In this document: positions 8,735 to 17,596 of the stretch, one piece after another | Numbering within the stretch: position 1 is the first letter of the stretch | Layout of the letters: each line of letters opens with the position of its first letter | Source of the DNA: Aquisphaera giovannonii | GTDB taxonomy: Bacteria; Planctomycetota; Planctomycetia; Isosphaerales; Isosphaeraceae | Length of the DNA: 64,000 bases | Direction of reading: 5' to 3' | Assembly: GCF_008087625.1 (NCBI RefSeq) | Contig: NZ_CP042997.1 | Span: 6,944,001 to 7,008,000, forward strand | Made by a program: the position numbers and the translations under genes | Notes under the pieces: model-generated | What the model was told of the DNA's origin: nothing | Seen by the model: only the letters and a program-made list of their open reading frames with translations | Databases searched by the model: none

Positions 8735-10282
8735 ATGCGGCGAATCCGGCTGACCCTGACAGACCCGAGGCGGACGAACCGCGACCCGGGGACGAGCCCC
8801 GCGGGGGCCCGACCGCGCGTTTGCCGGCCCTGGCGGGTCGGCCTGCTGCTCCTGGCCCTGTACCAGGTGTACGCCCCGGCGATCGCCGTCGCGGCCCAGG
8901 GGGCGGAGGACGGCCCGCCGACGGGGTCCGCCGCGTCGACCGGGACGGCGGCGACGAGGCCGGGCCGGCCCGGGGTGACCGTCGAGCCCGGGCCGGCGGA
9001 AGTCCGCCGCGAGTATCGGCTGAAGGTCGGCTCGTGGACCACCCGATTCTCGCTCCCGGAGTCGATCGACCTCGCCGACGTGATGGACCGGGCGAGGGGC
9101 GTCCTGGGGATGCTCGCGATCGTCGGCGTGGCCGTCTTCCTCTCGGAGGATCGCCGGGCCATCTCCCGGCGGATCGTCTTCTGGGGGCTGACGCTCCAGT
9201 GCGCCTTCGCGGTCCTCGTCCTCCGGGTGCCGGCCGGCATCCGCGCGATGCGCGCGGCCGGGGGCGCGGTCGAATCGGTGCTCGCCTGCGCCATGGAAGG
9301 GGCCGAGTTCGTCTTCGGCAAGGCGCTGGTGGCCCCCGACGGGCCGGCGGGATTTGTCTTCGCATTCCGCGTCCTGCCGACGGTGATCTTCGTCGCGGCG
9401 CTGTTCGCCGCCCTCTACTACCTGCACGTCATGCAGTGGATCGTCCGCCTCTTCGCCGTGGTCATGGCGTGGTTCATGGGCACGAGCGGCGCGGAGTCCC
9501 TGAACGTCGCCGCGTCGCTCTTCCTGGGCCAGACCGAGGCGCCGCTCACGATCCGACCCTACCTGGCGCGCCTGACCCGCTCCGAGCTGCTGACCGTGAT
9601 GACCTCGGGGATGGCCCACGTCTCCGGCGGGATCATGGCGGTCTACTTCGGATACGGCGTGGAGCCGCGGCACATCATCACGGCCGTGATCATGACCGCG
9701 CCGGGGACGATCCTCCTGTCCAAGCTGCTCCTGCCCGAGACCGGGAAGCCGGAGACCCTCGGCCACACCCGGCCGTCGTCGGAGGTGGAGGACGCCAACA
9801 TCCTGGACGCCGTCGCCCGGGGGACGCGCGACGGCCTGACCCTGGCGCTGAACATCGCGGCGATGCTGATCGCGATCCTCGGGCTGATCGCCCTGATCAA
9901 CCTGGGCCTCGGGCAGGTCGGCATGTCGCTCCAGAAGATCCTGGGATGGCTCCTGGCGCCCGTCGCCTACCTGCTGGGCGTGCCCTGGGAGGATTGCCGC
10001 GAGATCGGCGGCCTGCTGGGCACGCGGACGGTGCTCAACGAGGTCATCGCGTTCAAGGAGCTCGGCGCGGTCAAGGGTTCGCTCTACGCGCGGTCGTTCG
10101 ACATCGCCAGCTTCGCGCTCTGCGGGTTCGCGAACTTCAGCTCGATCGGCATCCAGCTGGGTGGCATCGGGGCGCTCGTCCCGGATCGGCGCAGGGACCT
10201 GGCGGAGCTCGGCTGGCGGGCCCTGCTGGCGGGGACCATGGCCAATTTCCTCTCGGCATGCATCGCGGGGATCCTCCTATGA
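8735..10282 (+). CDS. nupC: Concentrative nucleoside transporter (CNT/NupC family)
   Basis: Ion-coupled uptake of nucleosides across the inner membrane. The first ~120 residues form a non-conserved extension with one hydrophobic stretch (WRVGLLLLALYQVYAPAIAV). The rest is CNT-like: GTSGAESLNVAASLFLGQTE, APLTIRPYL, LLTVMTSGMAHVSGGIM, GTRTVLNEVIAFKELG and FALCGFANFSSIGIQLGG, the last two being core substrate- and cation-site motifs. At 515 residues it is longer than the usual ~400 because of the extension. Its TGA stop overlaps the ATG of the next gene by four bases, indicating translational coupling to the purine phosphorylase. Confidence 0.92.
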   Translation: MRRIRLTLTDPRRTNRDPGTSPAGARPRVCRPWRVGLLLLALYQVYAPAIAVAAQGAEDGPPTGSAASTGTAATRPGRPGVTVEPGPAEVRREYRLKVGSWTTRFSLPESIDLADVMDRARGVLGMLAIVGVAVFLSEDRRAISRRIVFWGLTLQCAFAVLVLRVPAGIRAMRAAGGAVESVLACAMEGAEFVFGKALVAPDGPAGFVFAFRVLPTVIFVAALFAALYYLHVMQWIVRLFAVVMAWFMGTSGAESLNVAASLFLGQTEAPLTIRPYLARLTRSELLTVMTSGMAHVSGGIMAVYFGYGVEPRHIITAVIMTAPGTILLSKLLLPETGKPETLGHTRPSSEVEDANILDAVARGTRDGLTLALNIAAMLIAILGLIALINLGLGQVGMSLQKILGWLLAPVAYLLGVPWEDCREIGGLLGTRTVLNEVIAFKELGAVKGSLYARSFDIASFALCGFANFSSIGIQLGGIGALVPDRRRDLAELGWRALLAGTMANFLSACIAGILL

Positions 10283-11169
10283 GCGAACCGGTCATCGACC
10301 TGGCCGCCCGGGCGGCCGAATCCGCCCTCTTCATCAAGCGCTCGGTGCCGGCGGTCCCGCCCCTGGCCCTCGTCCTCGGGTCCGGCCTGAACGAGCTGGC
10401 CGAGGGGGTCCAGGACGCCACCGTCATCCCGTATCGCGACATCCCGCACTTCCCCGTGCCGACCGTGGCCGGCCATGCCGGCAACCTGCTCGTCGGCCGG
10501 ATCGACTCCGCGGGGCTGATCGTCCTCCAGGGGCGGTTCCACTACTACGAGGGGCATCCCCTCGAGGTCGTGACCTTCCCGATGCGGGTGCTCCAGTTCC
10601 TGGGCGTCCGCACGGTCATCCTGACGGCGGCGACCGGGGGCATCCGCGCGGACCTCCGTCCGGGGAACCTGGTCTGCCTGTCCGACCACCTGAACCTGAT
10701 CGGCGACAATCCGCTGCGCGGGTCCAACGACACGCGGCTGGGGACGCGGTTCCCGGACATGACCGAGGTCTACTCGAAGAAGCTCCGGGCCGTGGCCCGC
10801 GAGGAGGGCAAGCGCCTGGGGATCAACGTCATCCCGGGCGTCTATGCGTGCCTGCCGGGCCCGAGCTACGAGACCCCCGCGGAGATCCGCATGCTCCAGG
10901 CCCTCGGCGCGGACGTCGTCGGGATGTCCACCGTCCCGGAGGCCATCGTCGCGCGTCACGGCGGCATGGACGTCCTGGCGTTCGCGCTCGTCACGAACTC
11001 GGCCGCCGGCGTGCTCGGCACGCCGATCAGCCACAAGGAGGTCCTGGACGCGGGGAAGAAGGCCACGCCGCTGCTCGGCAAGGTCCTCCGCCGCGTCGCG
11101 CTCCGCCTCTCCGACCCGGGCGGGACCGGCCTCACGGCCGAGATGCAGACATTCGGCGGGGATGTTTGA
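10279..11169 (+). CDS. punA: Purine-nucleoside phosphorylase (trimeric type)
   Basis: Cleaves inosine/guanosine-type nucleosides with phosphate to the base plus ribose-1-phosphate. The start at 10279 overlaps the nupC stop (ATGA) and gives 296 residues, slightly longer than the usual ~270-290. Motifs of the trimeric PNP-I class are LVLGSGLNELAE, GRFHYYEGH, LTAATGGI, CLPGPSYETPAEIRML, ADVVGMSTVPEAIVARHGG and FALVTNSAAG. The glutamate and asparagine expected in the base pocket are therefore present. Last gene of the operon. The four genes together import nucleosides, split them and recapture uracil; no cytidine deaminase or deoxyribose-phosphate aldolase is adjacent. Confidence 0.95.
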   Translation: MSEPVIDLAARAAESALFIKRSVPAVPPLALVLGSGLNELAEGVQDATVIPYRDIPHFPVPTVAGHAGNLLVGRIDSAGLIVLQGRFHYYEGHPLEVVTFPMRVLQFLGVRTVILTAATGGIRADLRPGNLVCLSDHLNLIGDNPLRGSNDTRLGTRFPDMTEVYSKKLRAVAREEGKRLGINVIPGVYACLPGPSYETPAEIRMLQALGADVVGMSTVPEAIVARHGGMDVLAFALVTNSAAGVLGTPISHKEVLDAGKKATPLLGKVLRRVALRLSDPGGTGLTAEMQTFGGDV

Positions 11170-11370
11170 GGTCACGTCGTGGAGGGGAGGCGCGGATTCC
11201 TCACCGGTCGCATCTGGAGCGGAAGTTGCACGCCCCCGCTCGATCCCTCGACGCGGCCGGTCGAGGCACGCCAAGGGCCAGGTGGCGAGACGGAGGATCG
11301 CGGCGCCTGGCCACGGCCACCCGGGCACTTGCCCACACGAGGCGAGGAGGGACTGCTCTTGCCCGGGCCG

Positions 11371-12102
11371 TCAGGCCGGCCCGAGGCCCGGCACCACGCC
11401 TGGCGAGCGGTCGTGCAGGCGACGAATGAGGGCCGCGACGTCGTACCCGCGTAACGTCTCGACGACCTCGTCGGCCCCGGCCTCGCGGAGCGGGGCGGCG
11501 GGGTGGGTGCTGGTGATGGCGACGGCGTACATCCCGGCGGCCTTGGCCGCGCGGACGCCGACCGGGGCGTCCTCGAAGACGACGGCACGCGAGGGCTCCA
11601 CGCCGGCCCTGGAGGCGGCGACCAGGAAGACCTCGGGATCCGGCTTGCCGTGTTTGATGTCCTCCAGGGCCGCCATCGCCGCGAACCGCCCCTCCAGGCC
11701 GCAATCCCGGGCCGTCAGCTCCAGGTTGCCCCGGACGCCGCTCGACCCAATCGCCAGCTTAACGCCCGCCGCGGTGAGGCCGTCCAGCAGCTCCCGGACC
11801 CCGTCCATGAGCGCGATCTTCCCGGCCGCCAGCTCGCGGTAGCAGGCCTCCTTGCCGTCGGTGTGGGCGGCGATCACCGCGTCTTCCAGGGACTCGCCCA
11901 GGATCCGGCGGAGGAGACTCGGGTTCGTCATCCCGAAGGTCTCCAGGACGTACTCGCGCGTGATGGGGATGCCGGACCGTCGCCCGTGCTCGACCCACGC
12001 GTCCTGGTGGAGAGCGAGCGTGTCCACGAGGACGCCGTCGTGATCGAAGATCGCCAGCAGGGGCATGTTCTCGGAAGACAAGGCAGTTTCCTCTCGCGGC
12101 AT
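11371..12102 (-). CDS. HAD-family hydrolase, beta-phosphoglucomutase-like
   Basis: 243 residues with all four HAD motifs: AIFDHDGVLVDT (nucleophile Asp; His replaces the usual Leu between the acids), AIGSSG, the lysine of DIKHGKPDPEVFL, and VFEDAPVGVRAAKAAGM. The helical cap between motifs I and II has the size seen in beta-PGM and small sugar-phosphate phosphatases. Substrate cannot be inferred. The ATG at 12102 is used here; an internal ATG at 12066 (MPLLAIF) would put motif I closer to the N-terminus and is equally plausible. It lies 49 bases downstream of the peroxiredoxin-kinase gene on the same strand. The ~200 bases between its stop and punA hold nothing I can name. Confidence 0.88.
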   Translation of the reverse strand: MPREETALSSENMPLLAIFDHDGVLVDTLALHQDAWVEHGRRSGIPITREYVLETFGMTNPSLLRRILGESLEDAVIAAHTDGKEACYRELAAGKIALMDGVRELLDGLTAAGVKLAIGSSGVRGNLELTARDCGLEGRFAAMAALEDIKHGKPDPEVFLVAASRAGVEPSRAVVFEDAPVGVRAAKAAGMYAVAITSTHPAAPLREAGADEVVETLRGYDVAALIRRLHDRSPGVVPGLGPA

Positions 12103-12151
12103 GGGGGCCGCGTCCGGGGGGGGGCCGCGCCGCCGGGCCGGGCCGGGCGGC

Positions 12152-13657
12152 TCAGACGGCCTCGGCGAGGGCGCTCATCTCGTCGGCGAGCCGCCTCATG
12201 GTCATCGTCCGCCGGTCGGGATCGCGCTCGAGCATCGAGGAAAGTACGGTCCGGAACGGCTCGGGCAGGTCGGCGGTCATAGCCCGGGGATCGATCGACC
12301 GGATCTGCTCAAGGATCTGGAGCAGGTGGGAAGCGGGGAACGCACTCCTCCCGGTGGCCAGCTCGAACAGGACAACGCCCAGCGCGAAGACGTCGCTGGC
12401 GAAGGTGGAGGGCTCGCCGCGCGTCTGCTCCGGGGCGAGGTAGCGCGCGGTCCCGAAGATGCCGCCCCCCGCGTCCGCCAGCCCCAGCACCGCCGTGTCG
12501 TTGTCCTCGATCGGCCCGGCCTGGCGGAGCCGCCGCGCCAGGCCGAAGTCGAGGATCTTCACGAGTCGGTCGTCGCTGATCATCACGTTCTCGGGCTTGA
12601 GGTCGCCGTGGACGATCCCCGTGTCGTGCGCCGCGGCCATCCCTGCGGCGAGCTGGCCGGTCAGCCCGACCAGCTCGTCCAGCGGCATGGGGCCGGTCCT
12701 GGGGAGGCTCGAGAGGGGGCGTCCCGGGACGTACTCCATCGCGATGATCGGCACGCCCGCGGTGTCGTCCACCGCGTAGATCGTGCAGACGTTGGGATGG
12801 TTGAGCGCCGCCGCGGTCCGCGCCTCCGCCAGCGCGGCGCTCGGCGTCACCGGGCAGTCCGGCTTGAAGACCTTCAGCGCCACCGGCCGGTCCAGCTGCA
12901 GGTCCCTCGCCCGATAGACCCTCGCGAAGGTGCCGGAGCCGATCTCGGTCTCGACCAGGTAATGCGAGAAGAAGTGCCCCGTCCTGAGCGACCCGAACGG
13001 GTCGATCAGGGACTGGTCCGGCATCCAGTCCTCGCGGCAGAGGCCGCCGGACTGGAGCGCCGAGAGGACCCGCAGCACTTCCTGGCTGCGCCTGCCGACG
13101 CTCAGTGAATGCACGACCTGATACTGGATCAGCCCGTCGGGGTCGATCAGGAATAGGCCACGCACGGCGACCTGCTGGCGGGTCTGGTAGACGTGATAGC
13201 GCGAGGAGACCCGGCCGTCCGGGTCGCTCGCCAGCGGGAAGTTCAGCCCGCCGAGCCCGCCCTTCGAAAACGGCGTGGCCATCCACCTCTCGTGCGAATC
13301 GACCGGATCGCAGCTGATCCCCAGGACCTCGCAGCCCTGCTTCTGGAACTCGTCATGCCTCTGGGAGATGCCGATCAGCTCGGTCGGGCAGATCAGGGAG
13401 AAGTCGCGGGGATAGAACATGAGCAGCAGCCAGCGCCCCCGGTAATCCTCCAGCCGGACCCGAGACCTCGAGGGATCCGGGAACCGGGTGCAGGCCAGGT
13501 CGAACGCCGGGGCGGGATTGCCGATGAACGTGGATTCCATCGAGGCGGCGGGTCCATACGTCGAGACCCTAGCTCCCGCAAGACGCCATGCGGGGATCGT
13601 CGGGATCTCTGCCGGGCCATACTGGTTGACATCGCTCGATTCTAGGCGAACCGACAA
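12152..13657 (-). CDS. Peroxiredoxin (2-Cys AhpC/TSA) fused to a Ser/Thr protein kinase
   Basis: 501 residues in two parts. Residues ~45-215 are a typical 2-Cys peroxiredoxin: YPRDFSLICPTELIGIS holds the peroxidatic Cys90 in the canonical C-P-T-E context, and GGLCREDWMP holds the resolving Cys207. Residues ~234-500 are a Hanks-type kinase: glycine loop IGSGTFARV, Lys262 in VALKVF, catalytic HGDLKPENV with Asp352 (HGD replaces HRD), DFG Asp370 and FGTARYLAPEQ. All catalytic residues appear present in both halves. The obvious inference is peroxide-linked control of kinase activity; the arrangement is seen, the regulation is not. No transmembrane segment is visible. The start may be the ATG at 13540 (MESTFIGNPAP), since the first 39 residues have no family resemblance. 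Confidence 0.9.
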   Translation of the reverse strand: MSVRLESSDVNQYGPAEIPTIPAWRLAGARVSTYGPAASMESTFIGNPAPAFDLACTRFPDPSRSRVRLEDYRGRWLLLMFYPRDFSLICPTELIGISQRHDEFQKQGCEVLGISCDPVDSHERWMATPFSKGGLGGLNFPLASDPDGRVSSRYHVYQTRQQVAVRGLFLIDPDGLIQYQVVHSLSVGRRSQEVLRVLSALQSGGLCREDWMPDQSLIDPFGSLRTGHFFSHYLVETEIGSGTFARVYRARDLQLDRPVALKVFKPDCPVTPSAALAEARTAAALNHPNVCTIYAVDDTAGVPIIAMEYVPGRPLSSLPRTGPMPLDELVGLTGQLAAGMAAAHDTGIVHGDLKPENVMISDDRLVKILDFGLARRLRQAGPIEDNDTAVLGLADAGGGIFGTARYLAPEQTRGEPSTFASDVFALGVVLFELATGRSAFPASHLLQILEQIRSIDPRAMTADLPEPFRTVLSSMLERDPDRRTMTMRRLADEMSALAEAV

Positions 13658-13719
13658 CCGCTGGCGACCCGGGCTCCCCCCGACCGGAGAGCCCGGGCCG
13701 GTGGCTGTTGCCGCGACGT

Positions 13720-14328
13720 TCAGTCCGGCGACGCCGCGCTCGTCAGTTTGCGAAGATAAAGGCGCACGTCCTCCGGCCAGTCGCGCACCTGCTCCTCCAG
13801 GCGGTCGTGCTCGCCACGATACAGGGCCCGGATGGCTTCCTCATATCCGGGCAGGTTGCCCGCCACCGCGGTCATGAATCGATAGGCCCGGTCCCTCGGC
13901 ACCCTGGCCCGATCGGCCCCGGCGGAGGTCTTCCGCGCCTCGTCCACCAGCTTGCGGAGCGCGACGGACGCCCCGCCGGGCTGTCCACCCAGCCAGTCCC
14001 AGTGCCTGGGCAGCAGCGTCACCTCGCGTGCCACCACGCCCAGCCGCGGGCGGCCCGGCCCGCGTGAGGCCTGGCCCGCGGTATCGACCCCGTCCCCCGT
14101 CGCGGACGGGGTCGTTCCGGCCGCGTACCGTCCCGCCACATCGTCGATGGTCCCGCTGAGATCCAGGTCGACCTGCTCCGCCGAGACGTCGTCGAAGATG
14201 AGGATCGGGCCGGCACCCGGCCGGTCGTGATGCCGCTTGACCTCCCGGGCCACGTCCGCGAGCGACCCCTCCGCGATCCTGCTCATCCCCTCGAAAGCCG
14301 TGCAAGGACGCGACGAATTCCCGTTCAT
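13720..14328 (-). CDS. DUF2239 family protein
   Basis: 202 residues matching the DUF2239 pattern from memory: an N-terminal CTAFEGMSRIAEG, then ILIFDD, VDLDLSG, and the strongly conserved RPRLGVVAREVTLLPRHWDW followed by GGASVALRKLVDEAR. The last ~70 residues are helical. The biochemical role of this family is not known to me. The intergenic DNA just upstream (14355-14400) is AT-rich and holds two CCCGGG-centred palindromes that look like an operator, so expression is probably repressor-controlled. First gene of a minus-strand run with the peroxiredoxin-kinase 62 bases downstream. Confidence 0.85.
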   Translation of the reverse strand: MNGNSSRPCTAFEGMSRIAEGSLADVAREVKRHHDRPGAGPILIFDDVSAEQVDLDLSGTIDDVAGRYAAGTTPSATGDGVDTAGQASRGPGRPRLGVVAREVTLLPRHWDWLGGQPGGASVALRKLVDEARKTSAGADRARVPRDRAYRFMTAVAGNLPGYEEAIRALYRGEHDRLEEQVRDWPEDVRLYLRKLTSAASPD

Positions 14329-14354
14329 ATCAACCCTCCCTATGTTGGACCTCG

Positions 14355-14402
14355 AATATTACCCGGGCAATAATCAGATGGCAATATCGCCCGGGTAAAA
14401 TT
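14355..14402. promoter_or_regulatory. Paired CCCGGG-centred palindromes, operator-like
   Basis: In the divergent gap between DUF2239 and the small plus-strand ORF. The first site reads TATTACCCGGGCAATA, an imperfect palindrome centred on CCCGGG at 14362-14367. The second has CCCGGG at 14390-14395. In addition TTACCCGGGC (14359-14368) and GCCCGGGTAA (14389-14398) are a perfect 10-bp inverted pair. Centres are 28 bases apart. The surrounding DNA is unusually AT-rich for this genome, as expected for promoter DNA. The regulator is unknown. Confidence 0.5.
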
Positions 14403-14517
14403 AAAAGGCAGTGGGAGTGTTTTCCTCGATCGTGAGGGTGTGCATGGTGTCGTGATTTTCCAGGCCCGGTCCCCAGATCGGCAAGGACGTCCTACTTTGA
14501 CATCAAGAGGCGTTCCG

Positions 14518-14763
14518 ATGGAACGGTACATGCAAGGGCGACCATTTCGGGTCTTCACCTTGACATCTACGGGAAGGGGTCCAGGCGTGGCATCTTTGAT
14601 GGAACTGATGGAGTCGCGCGTTCGGCAGGCCGCCCGGGGTCGCATCCGCGACCTGGTGGTCCGGGAGGATGGCGGTCGCATCCTGCTCCAGGGGCAAGCC
14701 CGCACCCAGTATGCACGCCAGCTGGCGCTTTGTGAGGCGCTCCAGTTCGTATCGGGTGAGTAA
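14518..14763 (+). CDS. Small BON-domain-like protein
   Basis: 81 residues from the ATG at 14518; an earlier in-frame ATG at 14440 would give 107. The C-terminal ~50 residues (VRQAARGRIRDLVVREDGGR, then ILLQGQARTQYARQLAL) follow the alpha-beta pattern of a single BON domain, in which a short helix precedes a strand, a glycine-rich turn and another strand. BON domains are usually found in envelope-stress or mechanosensitive proteins, but no signal peptide is visible here. It starts divergently from DUF2239 behind the same AT-rich operator-like region. Weakly supported as a gene because no good ribosome-binding site is seen. Confidence 0.45.
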   Translation: MERYMQGRPFRVFTLTSTGRGPGVASLMELMESRVRQAARGRIRDLVVREDGGRILLQGQARTQYARQLALCEALQFVSGE

Positions 14764-14815
14764 CTTCGCGCCGAGATCACGGTGGACGATTGAGCAATCT
14801 CCTCCCGGTGCAAGC

Positions 14816-15697
14816 ATGAGTCGACTGCCGGGCCTCGATTTCCCCCATCCGCGGGAGGACGCATCCGGCCTCCTGCGGGTGGGCACATCCGGATTCTCTT
14901 ACCGGGAGTGGCGAGGGGAGTTTTATCCCGATCGGCTCCCCGCGCGATCCTGGTTCGCTTACTATTCGAGCCGGTTCTCCTCGGTCGAGATCAACTCGAC
15001 GTTCTATCGGCCTCCCTCGGCGGCGATACTCGCCCGATGGCGGGAACAGGCCCCGCCCGCATTCCGTTTCGCCCTCAAGGCGAGCCGGGCCATCACCCAC
15101 GAACGGAAGCTCCGCGACTGCCGGGATGAGGTCGCGAGGATGTCCTCCGAGTACGCCCCGCTCGGCGAATCGCTGTCCTGCATCCTGTTCCAGCTCCCGC
15201 CGTCGCTGAAGCGTGACATGGACCTGATGCGGCGATTCCTGCGCGACGCCGGGCAGGGCCTCCGCGGGGCTGGGATCTCGCCCGGGCTGGCGATCGAGTT
15301 CCGGCACACATCCTGGAACCAGCCGGAGGTGTTGAGCCTCCTGGCCGAACACGGGACCGCGTTCGTCTTCCACGACATGGAGGACTCGGACGGCTGGACG
15401 TGGCGGGACGGCCGATTGGCATCCTCGGAGATGGTCCTGGAACCGGCACAGATCGTCGAACTCTCGTCGACTCTGATGTACGTGCGGTTCCACGGCACGG
15501 CCGGGAAGTACGCCGGGAGTTATGGCAGGGAGCGGCTGACGCCCTGGGCAACCCTCGCGCGGGCCTGCCTGGACCGGGGGAGGGCCGTGGAGGCGTATTT
15601 CAATAACACCATGGACGCGGCCGCGCCGGACGATGCCCGCCTCTTCGCGGAACTCGTGTCCGGCCGCGAAGACGAGTCGCGCGGACGGCCTCAGTAA
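14816..15697 (+). CDS. DUF72 family protein
   Basis: 293 residues from the ATG at 14816; the frame is open further upstream but without family resemblance. DUF72 landmarks are LLRVGTSGFSYREWRGEFYP at the start, FSSVEINSTFYRPPS, FRFALKASRAITHERKLRD, ILFQLPPSL, LAIEFRHTSWN and YVRFHGTAGKYAGSYGRERL, ending with AYFNNTMDAAAPDDARL. The fold is a TIM barrel with a metal-site-like arrangement, but the reaction is not established. The stop overlaps the convergent stop of the coiled-coil gene by seven bases. Confidence 0.92.
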   Translation: MSRLPGLDFPHPREDASGLLRVGTSGFSYREWRGEFYPDRLPARSWFAYYSSRFSSVEINSTFYRPPSAAILARWREQAPPAFRFALKASRAITHERKLRDCRDEVARMSSEYAPLGESLSCILFQLPPSLKRDMDLMRRFLRDAGQGLRGAGISPGLAIEFRHTSWNQPEVLSLLAEHGTAFVFHDMEDSDGWTWRDGRLASSEMVLEPAQIVELSSTLMYVRFHGTAGKYAGSYGRERLTPWATLARACLDRGRAVEAYFNNTMDAAAPDDARLFAELVSGREDESRGRPQ

Positions 15698-16653
15698 TAG
15701 CGGATGCCGTCGTCGGCCTGGCGCTTCCGGGGTCGAGGGGGCGGGGATTCCTCGGCCGGCGATACCTCGGGGACGGCCGGACCCCTGGGGACGATCGCGG
15801 GAGCGGCGTCGTCGAGCGGGCCGAGGCCCGTGGCGAACTGGAGGTCGTTCATCGCCTGCTCGGTCTGGACGAGGCTGGAGGCCACCTGGTCCACCTGGCC
15901 GGCGACGAACTGGGCATCCTGGCGGTTGATGGCCATCTCGGTGATGGACTGGATCTTGTTCTCGAGTCGGCCGATCTCGGCGTCCACGAGCTCGTAGTTC
16001 TCCTTGGCCTTCTCGAGGTTCGCGAGCCGGGCGCGGCAGGTCTCCAGGTTGTCCTGGAGGGTCTTGAGGATGTTCTGCCGGGCGGGGGGGACGGTGGCGT
16101 CGGGGCCGGGCTTCCAGGTCCCGGCGATGCGGTCCTCCAGCTTCTTGATGTCGCCGCGGATCTGGGCCTCGCTGGTGCTCTCCAGGAACCGTTCGAGCAT
16201 GGTCTGCGTGTAGAGGAGCCGCAGGTAGATCCACAGCAGGCGGTCCAGGCTGGAGAGCTGGAGGTCCTCGAAGGCCTCGCTCGTGGAGAGCCCGGTCGGG
16301 TCCTCGGTCTCCTTCATGTGCCTGGCGAGCTGGCGGAGGTTCGTGCAGCGGTCGCGGAGGGCCTCGAAGCGGCGGAGCTGACGCGGCGGCAGCGACTTCA
16401 GGATGCGCTGGAATGCCTCGCCGATGACCTCGGAGTCCTGCTTGCGGCTCGCCTGGTGCTCCTGGACGTCGACCAAGTACCGGAACTTCGGGTGCGTGCC
16501 GATGAGGCCGACGTACGCCGCCTCGCCGGCGAGGACCAGCGGGATGTAGACGTCGGGCTGGCCGGAGAGGGCGGCGAAGCCCAGCCCGCCGAGGAACGCG
16601 AGCAGGTTCCAGTGGTTGAGGAACGCCTTCTTGAGGTACTTGCCCAGGCCCAC
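15691..16653 (-). CDS. Membrane-anchored coiled-coil protein, fourth gene of the ABC operon
   Basis: 320 residues. After a short basic N-terminus comes a hydrophobic region of about 40 residues (NHWNLLAFLGGLGFAALSG, then VYIPLVLAGEAAYVGLIG), probably a helical hairpin. Residues ~90-270 are charged, helical and low in glycine, with coiled-coil character (DNLETCRARLANLEKAKENY; VDAEIGRLENKIQSITEMAI). The tail is proline-rich. I recognise no named family. It lies 16 bases after the ABC ATPase gene on the same strand, so it is probably co-transcribed and may be an accessory of the transporter. No other operon member has a comparable coiled coil. Confidence 0.75.
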   Translation of the reverse strand: MGLGKYLKKAFLNHWNLLAFLGGLGFAALSGQPDVYIPLVLAGEAAYVGLIGTHPKFRYLVDVQEHQASRKQDSEVIGEAFQRILKSLPPRQLRRFEALRDRCTNLRQLARHMKETEDPTGLSTSEAFEDLQLSSLDRLLWIYLRLLYTQTMLERFLESTSEAQIRGDIKKLEDRIAGTWKPGPDATVPPARQNILKTLQDNLETCRARLANLEKAKENYELVDAEIGRLENKIQSITEMAINRQDAQFVAGQVDQVASSLVQTEQAMNDLQFATGLGPLDDAAPAIVPRGPAVPEVSPAEESPPPRPRKRQADDGIRYY

Positions 16654-16669
16654 GAGGATCCCGTTCCTT

Positions 16670-17592
<923 letters not shown>

Positions 17593-17596
<4 letters not shown>

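Noticed and set aside
5600-9766. A 1,388-residue minus-strand frame opposite the nucleoside operon
   Set aside because: Composition is Arg/Gly/Asp-rich with no motif, and the plus strand carries three recognised enzymes or transporters.
14088-14114. GACCCCGTCC/GGACGGGGTC hairpin as a terminator
   Set aside because: It lies within the DUF2239 coding region, in the variable linker, with no gene end nearby.
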